Part shown: in pieces, positions 18,168-26,246 of the stretch
How positions within the stretch are numbered: position 1 is the first letter of the stretch
Layout: the number at the start of each line of letters is the position of its first letter
Assembly: GCF_034350045.1 (NCBI RefSeq)
Contig: NZ_CP133781.1
Location: forward strand, 3,830,501 to 3,894,500
Length of the DNA stretch: 64,000 bases
DNA from: Pseudomonas sp. CCI4.2
Lineage (GTDB): Bacteria > Pseudomonadota > Gammaproteobacteria > Pseudomonadales > Pseudomonadaceae
Direction: 5' to 3'
Notes under the pieces: generated by a model
What the model was told of the DNA's origin: nothing
The model's input: only the letters and a program-made list of their open reading frames with translations
Database searches by the model: none
Translations under genes and position numbers: made by a program

Positions 18168-19347
18168 GTTATTTCGGCGCAAAAAAAATAGCGCACCACC
18201 CGTAGCGAATCCTGATATAAAAAATAATAAGCGTCGCGTGGGGGAGGTTCGGAAAAACGGTGCTGAAGAAATATTGTACCTGTCCCCGCTACCGGTCTTC
18301 ACTGGGCAGCCGGCCATTAGTACCCAGAATTTCTCGGAGATGAGCGAAGAATATTTGCAGATAGGAGGGAATAATAATGGCATGGTTGAGCAGGGGAAAA
18401 TGCTGGCTTTCGTGATCTGGATTGTGTTGTTCATAACGATTATATTTCCGTTTTTTATGGCGATAGTTGGTGTTTTTTTTTCACCTGCTCATATCGAATA
18501 CGACTTTTGGCAGGTGGTCGGCCTTGGATTTCAGACAGAACCCTTCGCTCGCATGTTTATAGGAGCGTGCTTATTAGGCATGTGTTGGCACGCCACTCTT
18601 CAAGGCGTCCGCACAAGTGCCAAACAATACCCCCTGCGTTTCAATCGCCAACGCCGCGAAGTTTGTTTTGTCGACAGCGACACCCATGAAGTGTTGATCG
18701 TGCCATGGGAGAGCGTGGTCGCCTGGGTGTCCCAGTCTGAAATGATGGGTCAATACGGCAGCGTTCAATTTTTCGAGTTCGGCATGGGACTTGAGGATGA
18801 AAAGAACGACACCGTGCAGTTCGTCCTGGCCAGTAAGCCCAGCCAAGCTCATGCCATTGGTACGTGGGAGGCAATTCGCCGGTATATGGAACAAGGCATA
18901 CCAAGCGAGGCGGATGACCTGTCGGTATGGATGATAGGCCGTGATTTAACAGAAGATGAGTTGCGTCCGTATGAAGGACTGCATACGTGGAACGTGGAGC
19001 GACGAATCAAAGAAGACACGGGCAGCTTACATATGCCGATCAGTGATGAGCGCATGGCCGAAATAGGCCTTGAACCCCGCAGCCGCTGGCCACTGCGTTG
19101 GTGGTACGTGCGCCGCGTTTTGACCTTCTGGAAAATGCCTTACATGCTCGCAGAATGGGGCCATAAAGCCGGCTCGCCCGTTCTGCCTGAAGCGGTGCAA
19201 CGTTGGTCCCAACCCATTCCCGCCGAGCAGTGGGCCAAACCCAGCGCAGCGCTGGAAAAAGCCACGCAGACCGTTCAAGACGCGATGCGTAAAAAGAAGA
19301 TGAACTTCATTGATGCCTGCGCGCTGTTGGAAAAAAATGCTCAATAA
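18157..19347 (+). CDS. Putative immunity protein, tandem copy 1
   Basis: First of four tandem paralogues (396 residues) directly behind the VasX-like effector. A basic N-terminus (MLNKLFRRKK) is followed by a conserved soluble block, a hydrophobic hairpin (about residues 82-108 and 130-148) and a long C-terminal cytoplasmic-looking domain with FNRQRREVCFVDSDTHEVLIVPWESVVAWVSQ and a conserved C-terminal FIDACALLEKNAQ. It resembles membrane proteins of the DUF6708 type seen beside T6SS effectors, though I cannot confirm the family here. Its position makes immunity against the effector the likeliest role. The start at 18157 is chosen because GAGGAG lies five bases upstream and it matches the MLNK start of the other copies; 18154 is also possible. 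Its TM block is identical to that of copy 3. Confidence 0.8.
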   Translation: MLNKLFRRKKNSAPPVANPDIKNNKRRVGEVRKNGAEEILYLSPLPVFTGQPAISTQNFSEMSEEYLQIGGNNNGMVEQGKMLAFVIWIVLFITIIFPFFMAIVGVFFSPAHIEYDFWQVVGLGFQTEPFARMFIGACLLGMCWHATLQGVRTSAKQYPLRFNRQRREVCFVDSDTHEVLIVPWESVVAWVSQSEMMGQYGSVQFFEFGMGLEDEKNDTVQFVLASKPSQAHAIGTWEAIRRYMEQGIPSEADDLSVWMIGRDLTEDELRPYEGLHTWNVERRIKEDTGSLHMPISDERMAEIGLEPRSRWPLRWWYVRRVLTFWKMPYMLAEWGHKAGSPVLPEAVQRWSQPIPAEQWAKPSAALEKATQTVQDAMRKKKMNFIDACALLEKNAQ

Positions 19348-20527
19348 ACTGTACCGGCGCAAACCAAACAAACTGCCGTTCGTAGCGAAGCCAGACATAA
19401 AAAACAATAGACCCCGCATTGGAGAAGTTCGGAAGAACGGGCCGGAGGAAATTCTGTATCTCGCCCCGCTGCCGGTTTTTACCGGGCAGCAGCCTATTAG
19501 TACCCAGAACTTTTCCGAAATGAACGATGTCTATCTGCAGATGGGGGGAAGTAACAACGGCATGGTGATGCAAGGAAAGTTGCTGGCGTGGACAATCTGG
19601 ATAATATTGATAATGTTATTTATATTTCCGCTAATCGCGGCGACGATGATGGTTGTGTTTTCTCCTCCTGATATCGAGCGCTTTTTTTGGGAGCTTCTTT
19701 GGATGGCAATTCGGGCTAATCTCGAAGCGGTTATACTTACGGGGGTTGTTTTGCTTGGTATATGTTGGCACGCCACTCTTCAAGGCGTCCGCACAAGTGG
19801 CAAACAATACCCAATACGTTTTAACCGCCAACGCCGCGAAGTCTGTTTTGTCGACAGCGACACCCATGAAGTGTTGATCGTGCCATGGGAGAGCGTTGTC
19901 GCTTGGGTGTCCCAGTCAGAAATGATGGGTCAATACGGCAGCATTCAATTTTTCGAGTTCGGCATGGGGCTTGAGGATGAAAAGAACGACACCGTGCAGT
20001 TCGTCCTGGCCAGTAAGCCCAGCCAAGCTCATGCCATTGGTACGTGGGAGGCAATTCGCCGGTATATGGAACAAGGCATACCAAGCCAGGCGGATGACCT
20101 GTCGGTATGGATGATAGGCCGTGATTTAACAGAAGATGAGTTGCGTCCGTATGAAGGACTGCATACATGGAACGTGGAGCGACGAATCAAAGAAGACATG
20201 GGCAGCTTACATATGCCGATCAGTGATGAACGCATGGCCGAAATAGGCCTTGAACCCCGCACCCGCTGGCCACTGCGTTGGTGGTACGTGCGCCGCGTTT
20301 TGACCTTCTGGAAAATGCCTTACCTGCTCGCAGAATGGGGCCATAAAGCCGGTTCGCCCGTTTTGCCTGAAACCGTGCAACGTTGGTCACAACCCATTCC
20401 CGCCGAACAGTGGGCCAAACCCAGCGCCGCCCTACAAAAAGCCACACAGACCGTTCAAGACGCAATGCGTAAAAAGAAGATGAACTTCATTGATGCCTGC
20501 GCGCTGTTGGAAAGAAATGCTCAATAA
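19337..20527 (+). CDS. Putative immunity protein, tandem copy 2
   Basis: Second tandem paralogue, 396 residues. Outside the membrane block it is almost identical to copy 1, including the SVWMIGRDLTEDELRP variant of the late segment and the SLHMPISDERMAE stretch. The membrane block is the most divergent of the four: residues about 82-148 read LLAWTIWIILIMLFIFPL, then VVFSPPDIERFFWELLWMAIRANLEAV. The start codon is the ATG inside the last codons of copy 1 (overlap ATGCTCAATAA), preceded only by GGAAAAAAA, so it probably depends on translational coupling. Recognition of a different pore-forming effector variant is a reasonable inference from the changed membrane segment. Confidence 0.78.
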   Translation: MLNKLYRRKPNKLPFVAKPDIKNNRPRIGEVRKNGPEEILYLAPLPVFTGQQPISTQNFSEMNDVYLQMGGSNNGMVMQGKLLAWTIWIILIMLFIFPLIAATMMVVFSPPDIERFFWELLWMAIRANLEAVILTGVVLLGICWHATLQGVRTSGKQYPIRFNRQRREVCFVDSDTHEVLIVPWESVVAWVSQSEMMGQYGSIQFFEFGMGLEDEKNDTVQFVLASKPSQAHAIGTWEAIRRYMEQGIPSQADDLSVWMIGRDLTEDELRPYEGLHTWNVERRIKEDMGSLHMPISDERMAEIGLEPRTRWPLRWWYVRRVLTFWKMPYLLAEWGHKAGSPVLPETVQRWSQPIPAEQWAKPSAALQKATQTVQDAMRKKKMNFIDACALLERNAQ

Positions 20528-21710
20528 ACTGTACCGGCGCAAACCAAACAAATTGCCGTCCGTAGCGAAGCCAGACATAAAAAACAACAGGCCCCGCGTT
20601 GGAGAAGTTCGGAAGAGCGGTGCGGAAGAAATATTGTACCTGTCCCCGCTGCCTGTCTTCACTGGGCAGCCGGCCATTAGTACCCAGAATTTCTCGGAGA
20701 TGAGCGAAGAATATTTGCAGATAGGAGGGAATAATAATGGCATGGTTGAGCAGGGGAAAATGCTGGCTTTCGTGATCTGGATTGTGTTGTTCATAACGAT
20801 TATATTTCCGTTTTTTATGGCGATAGTTGGTGTTTTTTTTTCACCTGCTCATATCGAATACGACTTTTGGCAGGTGGTCGGCCTTGGATTTCAGACAGAA
20901 CCCTTCGCTCGCATGTTTATAGGAGCGTGCTTATTAGGCATGTGTTGGCACGCTACGCTTGAGGGCGTCCGCACAAGTGCCAAACAATACCCAATACGTT
21001 TTAACCGCCAACGCCGCGAAGTCTGTTTTGTTGACAGCGACACCCATGAAGTATTGATCGTGCCATGGGAGAGCGTTGTCGCTTGGGTATCCCAGTCAGA
21101 AATGATGGGTCAATACGGCAGCATTCAATTTTTCGAGTTCGGCATGGGGCTTGAGGACGAAAAGAACGACACCGTGCAGTTCGTCCTGGCCAGTAAGCCC
21201 AGTCAAGCCCACGCCATCGGTACATGGGAAGCGATCCGCTTGTACATGGAGCAAGGCATACCCAAGGATCAGACCGGTGACTGGATGAGACTAATGCTGG
21301 GGCGTGATTTAAACGAAGACGAATTGCGTCCGTATGAAGGACTGCACACATGGTATGTAGAACGGAGAGTTAAAGAGGATATGGGGGATTTGCACTGCTC
21401 GTTCAGCGATGAATACATAGCCGAAATAGGCTTGGAACCCCGCACCCGCTGGCCACTGCGTTGGTGGTACGTGCGCCGCGTTTTGACCTTCTGGAAAATG
21501 CCTTACCTGCTCGCAGAATGGGGCCATAAAGCCGGCTCGCCCGTTCTGCCTGAAGCGGTGCAGCGTTGGTCCCAACCCATTCCCGCCGAACAGTGGGCCA
21601 AACCCAGTGCAGCCCTACAAAAAGCCACTCAGACCGTTCAAGACGCGATGCGTAAAAAGAAGATGAACTTCATTGATGCCTGCGCGCTGTTGGAAAAAAA
21701 TGCTCAATAA
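20517..21710 (+). CDS. Putative immunity protein, tandem copy 3
   Basis: Third tandem paralogue, 397 residues. It is a mosaic. The first half, including the full membrane block (VGVFFSPAHIEYDFWQVVGLGFQTEPFARMF), matches copy 1 base for base over roughly 250 bases. The later block (YMEQGIPKDQTGDWMRLMLGRDLNEDELRP and GDLHCSFSDEYIAEIG) matches copy 4, not copies 1 and 2. A unique difference is Tyr instead of Asn in LHTWYVERR. It starts within the end of copy 2 (ATG at 20517, stop at 20527) and shares the same C-terminal KKKMNFIDACALLEKNAQ. Function is inferred as immunity, as for copy 1. Confidence 0.78.
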   Translation: MLNKLYRRKPNKLPSVAKPDIKNNRPRVGEVRKSGAEEILYLSPLPVFTGQPAISTQNFSEMSEEYLQIGGNNNGMVEQGKMLAFVIWIVLFITIIFPFFMAIVGVFFSPAHIEYDFWQVVGLGFQTEPFARMFIGACLLGMCWHATLEGVRTSAKQYPIRFNRQRREVCFVDSDTHEVLIVPWESVVAWVSQSEMMGQYGSIQFFEFGMGLEDEKNDTVQFVLASKPSQAHAIGTWEAIRLYMEQGIPKDQTGDWMRLMLGRDLNEDELRPYEGLHTWYVERRVKEDMGDLHCSFSDEYIAEIGLEPRTRWPLRWWYVRRVLTFWKMPYLLAEWGHKAGSPVLPEAVQRWSQPIPAEQWAKPSAALQKATQTVQDAMRKKKMNFIDACALLEKNAQ

Positions 21711-22893
21711 ACTGTACCGGCGCAATCCAAAAAAACTGCCGTCCGCAGCGAAGCCAGACATAAAAAACAATAGACCCCGCGTTGGAGAAATTCGGAAGAG
21801 CGGTGCGGAAGAAATATTGTACCTGTCCCCGCTGCCGGTCTTCACTGGGCAGCCGGCCATTAGTACCCAGAATTTCTCGGAGATGAGCGAAGAATATTTG
21901 CAGATAGGAGGGAATAATAATGGCATGGTTGAGCAGGGGAAAATGCTGGCTTTCGTGATCTGGATTGTGTTGTTCATGACAGTAATATCTCCATTTTTTA
22001 TGGCAGCGTTCGTAGTGGTTTTTTCCCCCGTCGATATAGAACGTGATTTCTGGCAAATAGTCGGCCTAGGATTTCAGGTTCATATTGAAGCGCGTGTATT
22101 GACGGCAGTATCCCTGCTAGGGATATGTTGGCACGCCACTCTTCAAGGCGTCCGCACAAGCGCCAAACAATACCCAATACGTTTTAACCGCCAACGCCGT
22201 GAAGTCTGTTTTGTCGACAGCGACACCCATGAAGTGTTGATCGTGCCATGGGAGAGCGTGGTCGCTTGGGTGTCCCAGTCTGAAATGATGGGTCAATACG
22301 GCAGCGTTCAATTTTTCGAGTTCGGCATGGGGCTTGAGGATGAAAAGAACGACACCGTGCAGTTCGTCCTGGCCAGTAAGCCCAGTCAAGCCCACGCCAT
22401 CGGTACATGGGAAGCGATCCGCTTGTACATGGAGCAAGGCATACCCAAGGATCAGACCGGTGACTGGATGAGACTAATGCTGGGGCGTGATTTAAACGAA
22501 GACGAATTGCGTCCGTATGAAGGACTGCACACATGGAATGTAGAACGGAGAGTTAAAGAGGATATGGGGGATTTGCACTGCTCGTTCAGCGATGAATACA
22601 TAGCCGAAATAGGCTTGGAACCCCGCACCCGCTGGCCACTGCGTTGGTGGTACGTGCGCCGCGTTTTGACCTTCTGGAAAATGCCTTACCTGCTCGCAGA
22701 ATGGGGCCATAAAGCCGGCTCGCCCGTTCTGCCTGAAGCGGTGCAGCGTTGGTCCCAACCCATTCCCGCCGAACAGTGGGCCAAACCCAGTGCAGCCCTG
22801 CAAAAAGCCACACAGACCGTTCAAGACGCAATGCGTAAAAAGAAGATGAACTTCATTGATGCCTGCGCGCTGTTGGATAAGTGCGCCAAATAA
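21700..22893 (+). CDS. Putative immunity protein, tandem copy 4
   Basis: Fourth and last tandem paralogue, 397 residues. The N-terminal block equals copies 1 and 3 up to VIWIVLF, then the membrane segment switches to a private version (MTVISPFFMAAFVVVFSPVDIERDFWQIVGLGFQVHIEARVLTAVSLLG). The SP-DIER part resembles copy 2, and the rest lies between copies 1 and 2. The late block is of the copy-3 type. The extreme C-terminus differs from the others (LLDKCAK instead of LLEKNAQ or LLERNAQ), so the array ends without another ATGCTCAATAA junction. Downstream is a REP-rich gap. Role inferred as immunity. Confidence 0.78.
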   Translation: MLNKLYRRNPKKLPSAAKPDIKNNRPRVGEIRKSGAEEILYLSPLPVFTGQPAISTQNFSEMSEEYLQIGGNNNGMVEQGKMLAFVIWIVLFMTVISPFFMAAFVVVFSPVDIERDFWQIVGLGFQVHIEARVLTAVSLLGICWHATLQGVRTSAKQYPIRFNRQRREVCFVDSDTHEVLIVPWESVVAWVSQSEMMGQYGSVQFFEFGMGLEDEKNDTVQFVLASKPSQAHAIGTWEAIRLYMEQGIPKDQTGDWMRLMLGRDLNEDELRPYEGLHTWNVERRVKEDMGDLHCSFSDEYIAEIGLEPRTRWPLRWWYVRRVLTFWKMPYLLAEWGHKAGSPVLPEAVQRWSQPIPAEQWAKPSAALQKATQTVQDAMRKKKMNFIDACALLDKCAK

Positions 22894-23280
22894 GGACCTC
22901 ATCGAATCCCAAGTTCGTGACTGGCCACGTCTCTGTGGGAGGGTCCGCCACGTCTTCGACGCCGCACTGTCGCGCAGCAAACACTGAAACTGTGGGAGCT
23001 GCCGAAGGCTGCGAAGCCGATACAGCTCTTGGATTTCATCGGCCGAAAGACTCACGCCGCCGCGCATTCTGTGGGAGCAGGCTTGCCTGCGAAGAGGCCC
23101 GTAATCGCGCCACTGATGTCGACTTGAAACCTGGGTCGCCGGTAACGACGCTTTCGTTGGCAAGCCAATCTCCCACAGGGGACTTCGGCGGATCTGGATC
23201 AGTGAGTACCTAACATCCATGGGCGAGCGGCCATCTGTAGGAGCCATTTGTTAGCGGAGGGCCTTCGGAGCTACCCCCGG
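22894..23280. other. Non-coding gap with REP-like repeats
   Basis: About 387 bp downstream of the immunity array with no gene. It holds a composite inverted REP element (23069-23178, listed separately) and further degenerate half-copies, such as CTGTGGGAG at about 22934 and 22990 and CTGTAGGAGCC at about 23235. It lies between converging genes. Confidence 0.7.
23069..23178 (-). repeat. Composite REP (REPIN-like) element, copy 1
   Basis: About 110 bp bounded by CTGTGGGAG on the left and CTCCCACAG on the right. The left arm contains GGCTTGCCTGCGAAGAGGCC, and the right arm is the reverse complement of a GGCTTGCCAACGAAAGCG arm. The same element occurs in the opposite orientation at 31520-31622. 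This is the usual form of Pseudomonas REP doublets, which are moved by RAYT transposases; no RAYT gene is in the window. Confidence 0.8.
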
Positions 23281-23937
23281 TCAATCAGCCCCAACCTCTT
23301 CCATGAACTCATCCAAAAACCGCTTCAGCCGCTCGTGCCTCAACGCTGCAATACGTGCCCCAGTCGCTGTCTGAAAACCATCCGCCACGTGCAGTAATTT
23401 GGTATGGAAGTGATCAACGGCGAAGCGTTTGTCATCAAGCTCGCGGTGCTGCGCGTTGGCGTCGGTGGCGTCGTACATGGCGCTGCCCATACGGCCTGCG
23501 GTGTAGAAACAACGGGCGACGCCGAGCATGCCGATGGCGTCGAGTCGGTCGGCGTCCTGGACGATTTTTGCTTCGAGGGTGGTCGGGGTGATAGCGGCCG
23601 AGAAGCTGTGGGCTTCCACGGCGTGGGCGACGGCATCGATTCGGTCCTGGGGCCAATCCAGCGCCTTGAGCAAGGAAGCCGCTTTTTCGGCGGCCAATCG
23701 AGAGGCCTGCGACCTTAACGGCGAGTTCTTCTCGACGGACACACAGTCATGCAACAGGGTCGCGGCCAATAGCACTTCAAGATCACCGCCTTCATCACGA
23801 TGAATCGAGCAAGCATTGCTCCACACCCGATACAGATGAGAGAGGTCGTGGGAGCCGTCTGACTGGCTTTGACCTGCTTGGGTCAACAGGATTTCGGCCA
23901 ACGATTGGTAAGGAGAGAAGGGCGCTTTGGGCATCAT
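23281..23937 (-). CDS. HD-domain phosphohydrolase (YedJ-like)
   Basis: A 218-residue soluble metal-dependent phosphohydrolase of the HD superfamily. The metal ligands are visible in order: His of SHDLSHLYRVW, the HD pair in ATLLHDC, and the distal Asp in KIVQDADRLDAIG, with the helical scaffold between them. E. coli YedJ has the same layout and similar length. The physiological substrate, probably a nucleotide or other phosphomonoester, is unknown. The gene stands alone, 42 bases from the end of the LysR gene, and is read in the same direction. Confidence 0.88.
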   Translation of the reverse strand: MMPKAPFSPYQSLAEILLTQAGQSQSDGSHDLSHLYRVWSNACSIHRDEGGDLEVLLAATLLHDCVSVEKNSPLRSQASRLAAEKAASLLKALDWPQDRIDAVAHAVEAHSFSAAITPTTLEAKIVQDADRLDAIGMLGVARCFYTAGRMGSAMYDATDANAQHRELDDKRFAVDHFHTKLLHVADGFQTATGARIAALRHERLKRFLDEFMEEVGAD

Positions 23938-23979
23938 TGACTCCAGACAGTCGGGGGAAATATCGCAGGTCAGGACAGA

Positions 23980-24849
23980 TCAAAGCCGAGCCCAGAAGTC
24001 CTCAGCAAAATCACTCAACGCCGCGTTAGGTCGAAACAGACGGATTTCTACAGGGATGTCCCAGCGCTCATCCAGCGCCCGCACCAGCTTGCCGCTGCTC
24101 ACTTCTTGTTCCGCCAAGGACCGGGGCAGCCAGGCGATGCCTTTGCCTTCCAGTGCCATTGACAACAGAACAGCGGCCAAGTGCGAACTGAACACCGTGT
24201 TCAGCGCGGGTGGGGACTGTTCACCCTGCAAGCGCGCGCCGACGATCCGTCCCAGGCCGGACTCTGCGGTGTAGGCCAAATGCTGCAACGGAGCGGAGTC
24301 GCCCTCGGTCAGAAAATCCGCAGCCCGTAACGGCGTCAGCACATCACCGCCCACCGCCTTGGAATGAAACTGGTCTGCGGCAAAGCGGGGGGGAACGTCA
24401 GGGTGTTGATGGCAGAGCAAAAACTGAACTTCGCCATGCAAGAGCATTTGCTCGCAGACCATCATGCTGTCCGAAAGTAAGCGAAGAGCTTCGATTGGCG
24501 CGCCGCGCTCGATGCCTCTGATCCAGCCTGGAAAGAAGGTGAACGATAACGAATGAGTGGCAGCAAAGTGCAGCGTACGCACTTGTTTACCCGCCACTTC
24601 CCGCGCATCCAGTCGCATCTGATACAGGCGCCGAGTCATTTCCTGGGCGCTGGTCAGCATGTGTTTGCCCGCCTCGGTCAGAGCCGCGCCTTGGGTGGTG
24701 CGCTCGAACAAATCGACCCCCACCCAGGTTTCCAGCGCGCGTATGCGCCGGCTAAATGCCGGTTGGGTTACGTGTCGCAGCTCGGCTGCACGGGAGAAAT
24801 TCCCGCTGTCCGCGAGCGCGTTGAAATCTTCCAGCCACACCAGTTCCAT
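23980..24849 (-). CDS. LysR-type transcriptional regulator of the tartrate locus
   Basis: A 289-residue LTTR with an N-terminal winged helix-turn-helix (WLEDFNALADSGNFSRAAELRHVTQPAFSRRIRALE) and a substrate-binding domain from about residue 90. It is divergent from the D-tartrate dehydratase gene, with 110 bp between the two starts, the classic arrangement in which an LTTR activates its neighbour in response to the substrate and represses itself. The effector is inferred, not shown. Confidence 0.9.
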   Translation of the reverse strand: MELVWLEDFNALADSGNFSRAAELRHVTQPAFSRRIRALETWVGVDLFERTTQGAALTEAGKHMLTSAQEMTRRLYQMRLDAREVAGKQVRTLHFAATHSLSFTFFPGWIRGIERGAPIEALRLLSDSMMVCEQMLLHGEVQFLLCHQHPDVPPRFAADQFHSKAVGGDVLTPLRAADFLTEGDSAPLQHLAYTAESGLGRIVGARLQGEQSPPALNTVFSSHLAAVLLSMALEGKGIAWLPRSLAEQEVSSGKLVRALDERWDIPVEIRLFRPNAALSDFAEDFWARL

Positions 24850-24888
24850 CGCAATGCCGTTCCTGCATGAAGTGCGGTGTTTTTAGCA

Positions 24889-24903
24889 TTGGCCGCGCTG
24901 CAA
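24889..24903 (+). promoter_or_regulatory. Candidate LysR box between regulator and tartrate dehydratase
   Basis: TTG-N9-CAA, which contains a T-N11-A core, lies in the divergent intergenic region about 57 bases before the dehydratase start. This fits the general LTTR recognition pattern. The match is short, so the call is tentative. Confidence 0.35.
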
Positions 24904-24959
24904 CGTCCAGTTTTAGAGTGGCGACCTGCTTGAACATAATCACTAAGAGAGGATTCACC

Positions 24960-26132
24960 ATGCGTATCGTGGACATTCGCGAGAAGACGGTTTCTATCGC
25001 ATCCCCTATTGCCAACGCCTACATCGACTTTTCCAAGATGACCTGTTCGGTGGTAGCGGTCGTCACCGATGTAATCCGCGATGGCAAGCCGGTGATCGGC
25101 TATGGCTTCAACTCCAACGGTCGTTATGGGCAAGGCGCGTTGATGCGTGACCGCTTTCTGGCGCGTGTGCTGGAAGCTGACCCTGAAAGCCTGATCGATA
25201 AAGAACACAACAACCTTGACCCGTTTGCCATCTGGAAAGCCCTGATGACCAACGAAAAACCCGGCGGCCACGGTGAGCGCTCGGTTGCGGTGGGCACCAT
25301 TGACATGGCGGTGTGGGACGCAGTGGCCAAAATTGAAGGCAAACCGCTGTACCGGGTGCTGGCCGACCGTTATCGCGGCGGTGTAGCAGACAGCAAAGTC
25401 TGGGTCTACGCGGCAGGCGGTTATTACTACCCCGGCAAAGACCAAACCAAGTTGCAGGCAGAAATGCGCAGCTACCTGGACCGCGGTTACGACGTGGTGA
25501 AAATGAAAATCGGCGCCGTGTCGCTGGATGAAGACCTGCGTCGGATTGAAGCCGTGCTGGAAGTGGTCGGTGATGGTCAGCGCCTGGCAGTCGATGCCAA
25601 CGGCCGTTTTGACTTGAAAACCGCGATCGCCTACGCCGAGGCAATCAAGCCGTACAACTTGTTTTGGTACGAAGAAGCAGGCGATCCACTGGATTACGCC
25701 CTACAAGCCGAGTTGGCCAATCATTACGACCTGCCGATGGCCACCGGTGAAAACCTGTTTTCCCACCAAGATGCACGTAACTTGCTGCGTCACGGCGGCA
25801 TGCGCCCGGATCGCGATTTCCTGCAATTTGACTGCGCGCTGTCCTACGGCTTAGTGGAATACCTGCGGACCCTCGAAGTCATGGAGGAAATGGGCTGGTC
25901 ATCGCGTCGCGTCGTACCCCATGGCGGCCACCAAATGTCGCTGAACATCGCGGCCGGTTTGCATCTTGGCGGCAACGAATCCTACCCCGATGTGTTCCAG
26001 CCTTTTGGCGGTTTTGCTGACGGTATTCGTGTTGAAAACGGTTACGTAGGGTTGCCGGACATTCCAGGCGTGGGCTTTGAAGCCAAATCGGCGTTGTACG
26101 CGGTGATGCGTGAGTTGGGCGAGCGCGCGTGA
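24960..26132 (+). CDS. tarD: D-tartrate dehydratase, enolase superfamily
   Basis: A 390-residue enolase-superfamily enzyme that should dehydrate D-tartrate to oxaloacetate with Mg2+. The full catalytic set of the characterised Bradyrhizobium enzyme is present, shifted by one position: the K181-x-K183 base motif (VKMKIG), the metal ligands D212 (VDANGRF), E238 (WYEEAGDP) and E264 (TGENLFS), and the H321 general acid (VPHGGHQ). The ATG at 24960 has GAGAGGA upstream; the longer open frame from 24867 runs into the divergent promoter region and is rejected. It is followed by a C4-dicarboxylate symporter, which gives a complete uptake-and-dehydration unit under the divergent LysR regulator. Confidence 0.92.
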   Translation: MRIVDIREKTVSIASPIANAYIDFSKMTCSVVAVVTDVIRDGKPVIGYGFNSNGRYGQGALMRDRFLARVLEADPESLIDKEHNNLDPFAIWKALMTNEKPGGHGERSVAVGTIDMAVWDAVAKIEGKPLYRVLADRYRGGVADSKVWVYAAGGYYYPGKDQTKLQAEMRSYLDRGYDVVKMKIGAVSLDEDLRRIEAVLEVVGDGQRLAVDANGRFDLKTAIAYAEAIKPYNLFWYEEAGDPLDYALQAELANHYDLPMATGENLFSHQDARNLLRHGGMRPDRDFLQFDCALSYGLVEYLRTLEVMEEMGWSSRRVVPHGGHQMSLNIAAGLHLGGNESYPDVFQPFGGFADGIRVENGYVGLPDIPGVGFEAKSALYAVMRELGERA

Positions 26133-26246
26133 TAGCAAAATGGTCATGAGGTTCGCGGCTCGGCGAGGTCTTTGGCGTCGAGCCGCACGGCTTTCCCGGA
26201 AGGCTCGATGCTTGCTCACTATAAAAATAAACATGAGGTACACCCC

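Noticed and set aside
18363..18379. Perfect AGGAGG followed by ATG inside the immunity genes (also in copies 3 and 4)
   Set aside because: The ATG is out of frame and opens only a very short frame; the GGAGGG encodes Gly-Gly of a conserved segment.
18157..22893. Possible CRISPR array or satellite repeat
   Set aside because: The repeated unit is about 1.18 kb and fully coding, with gene-level duplication, so it is a tandem gene array.
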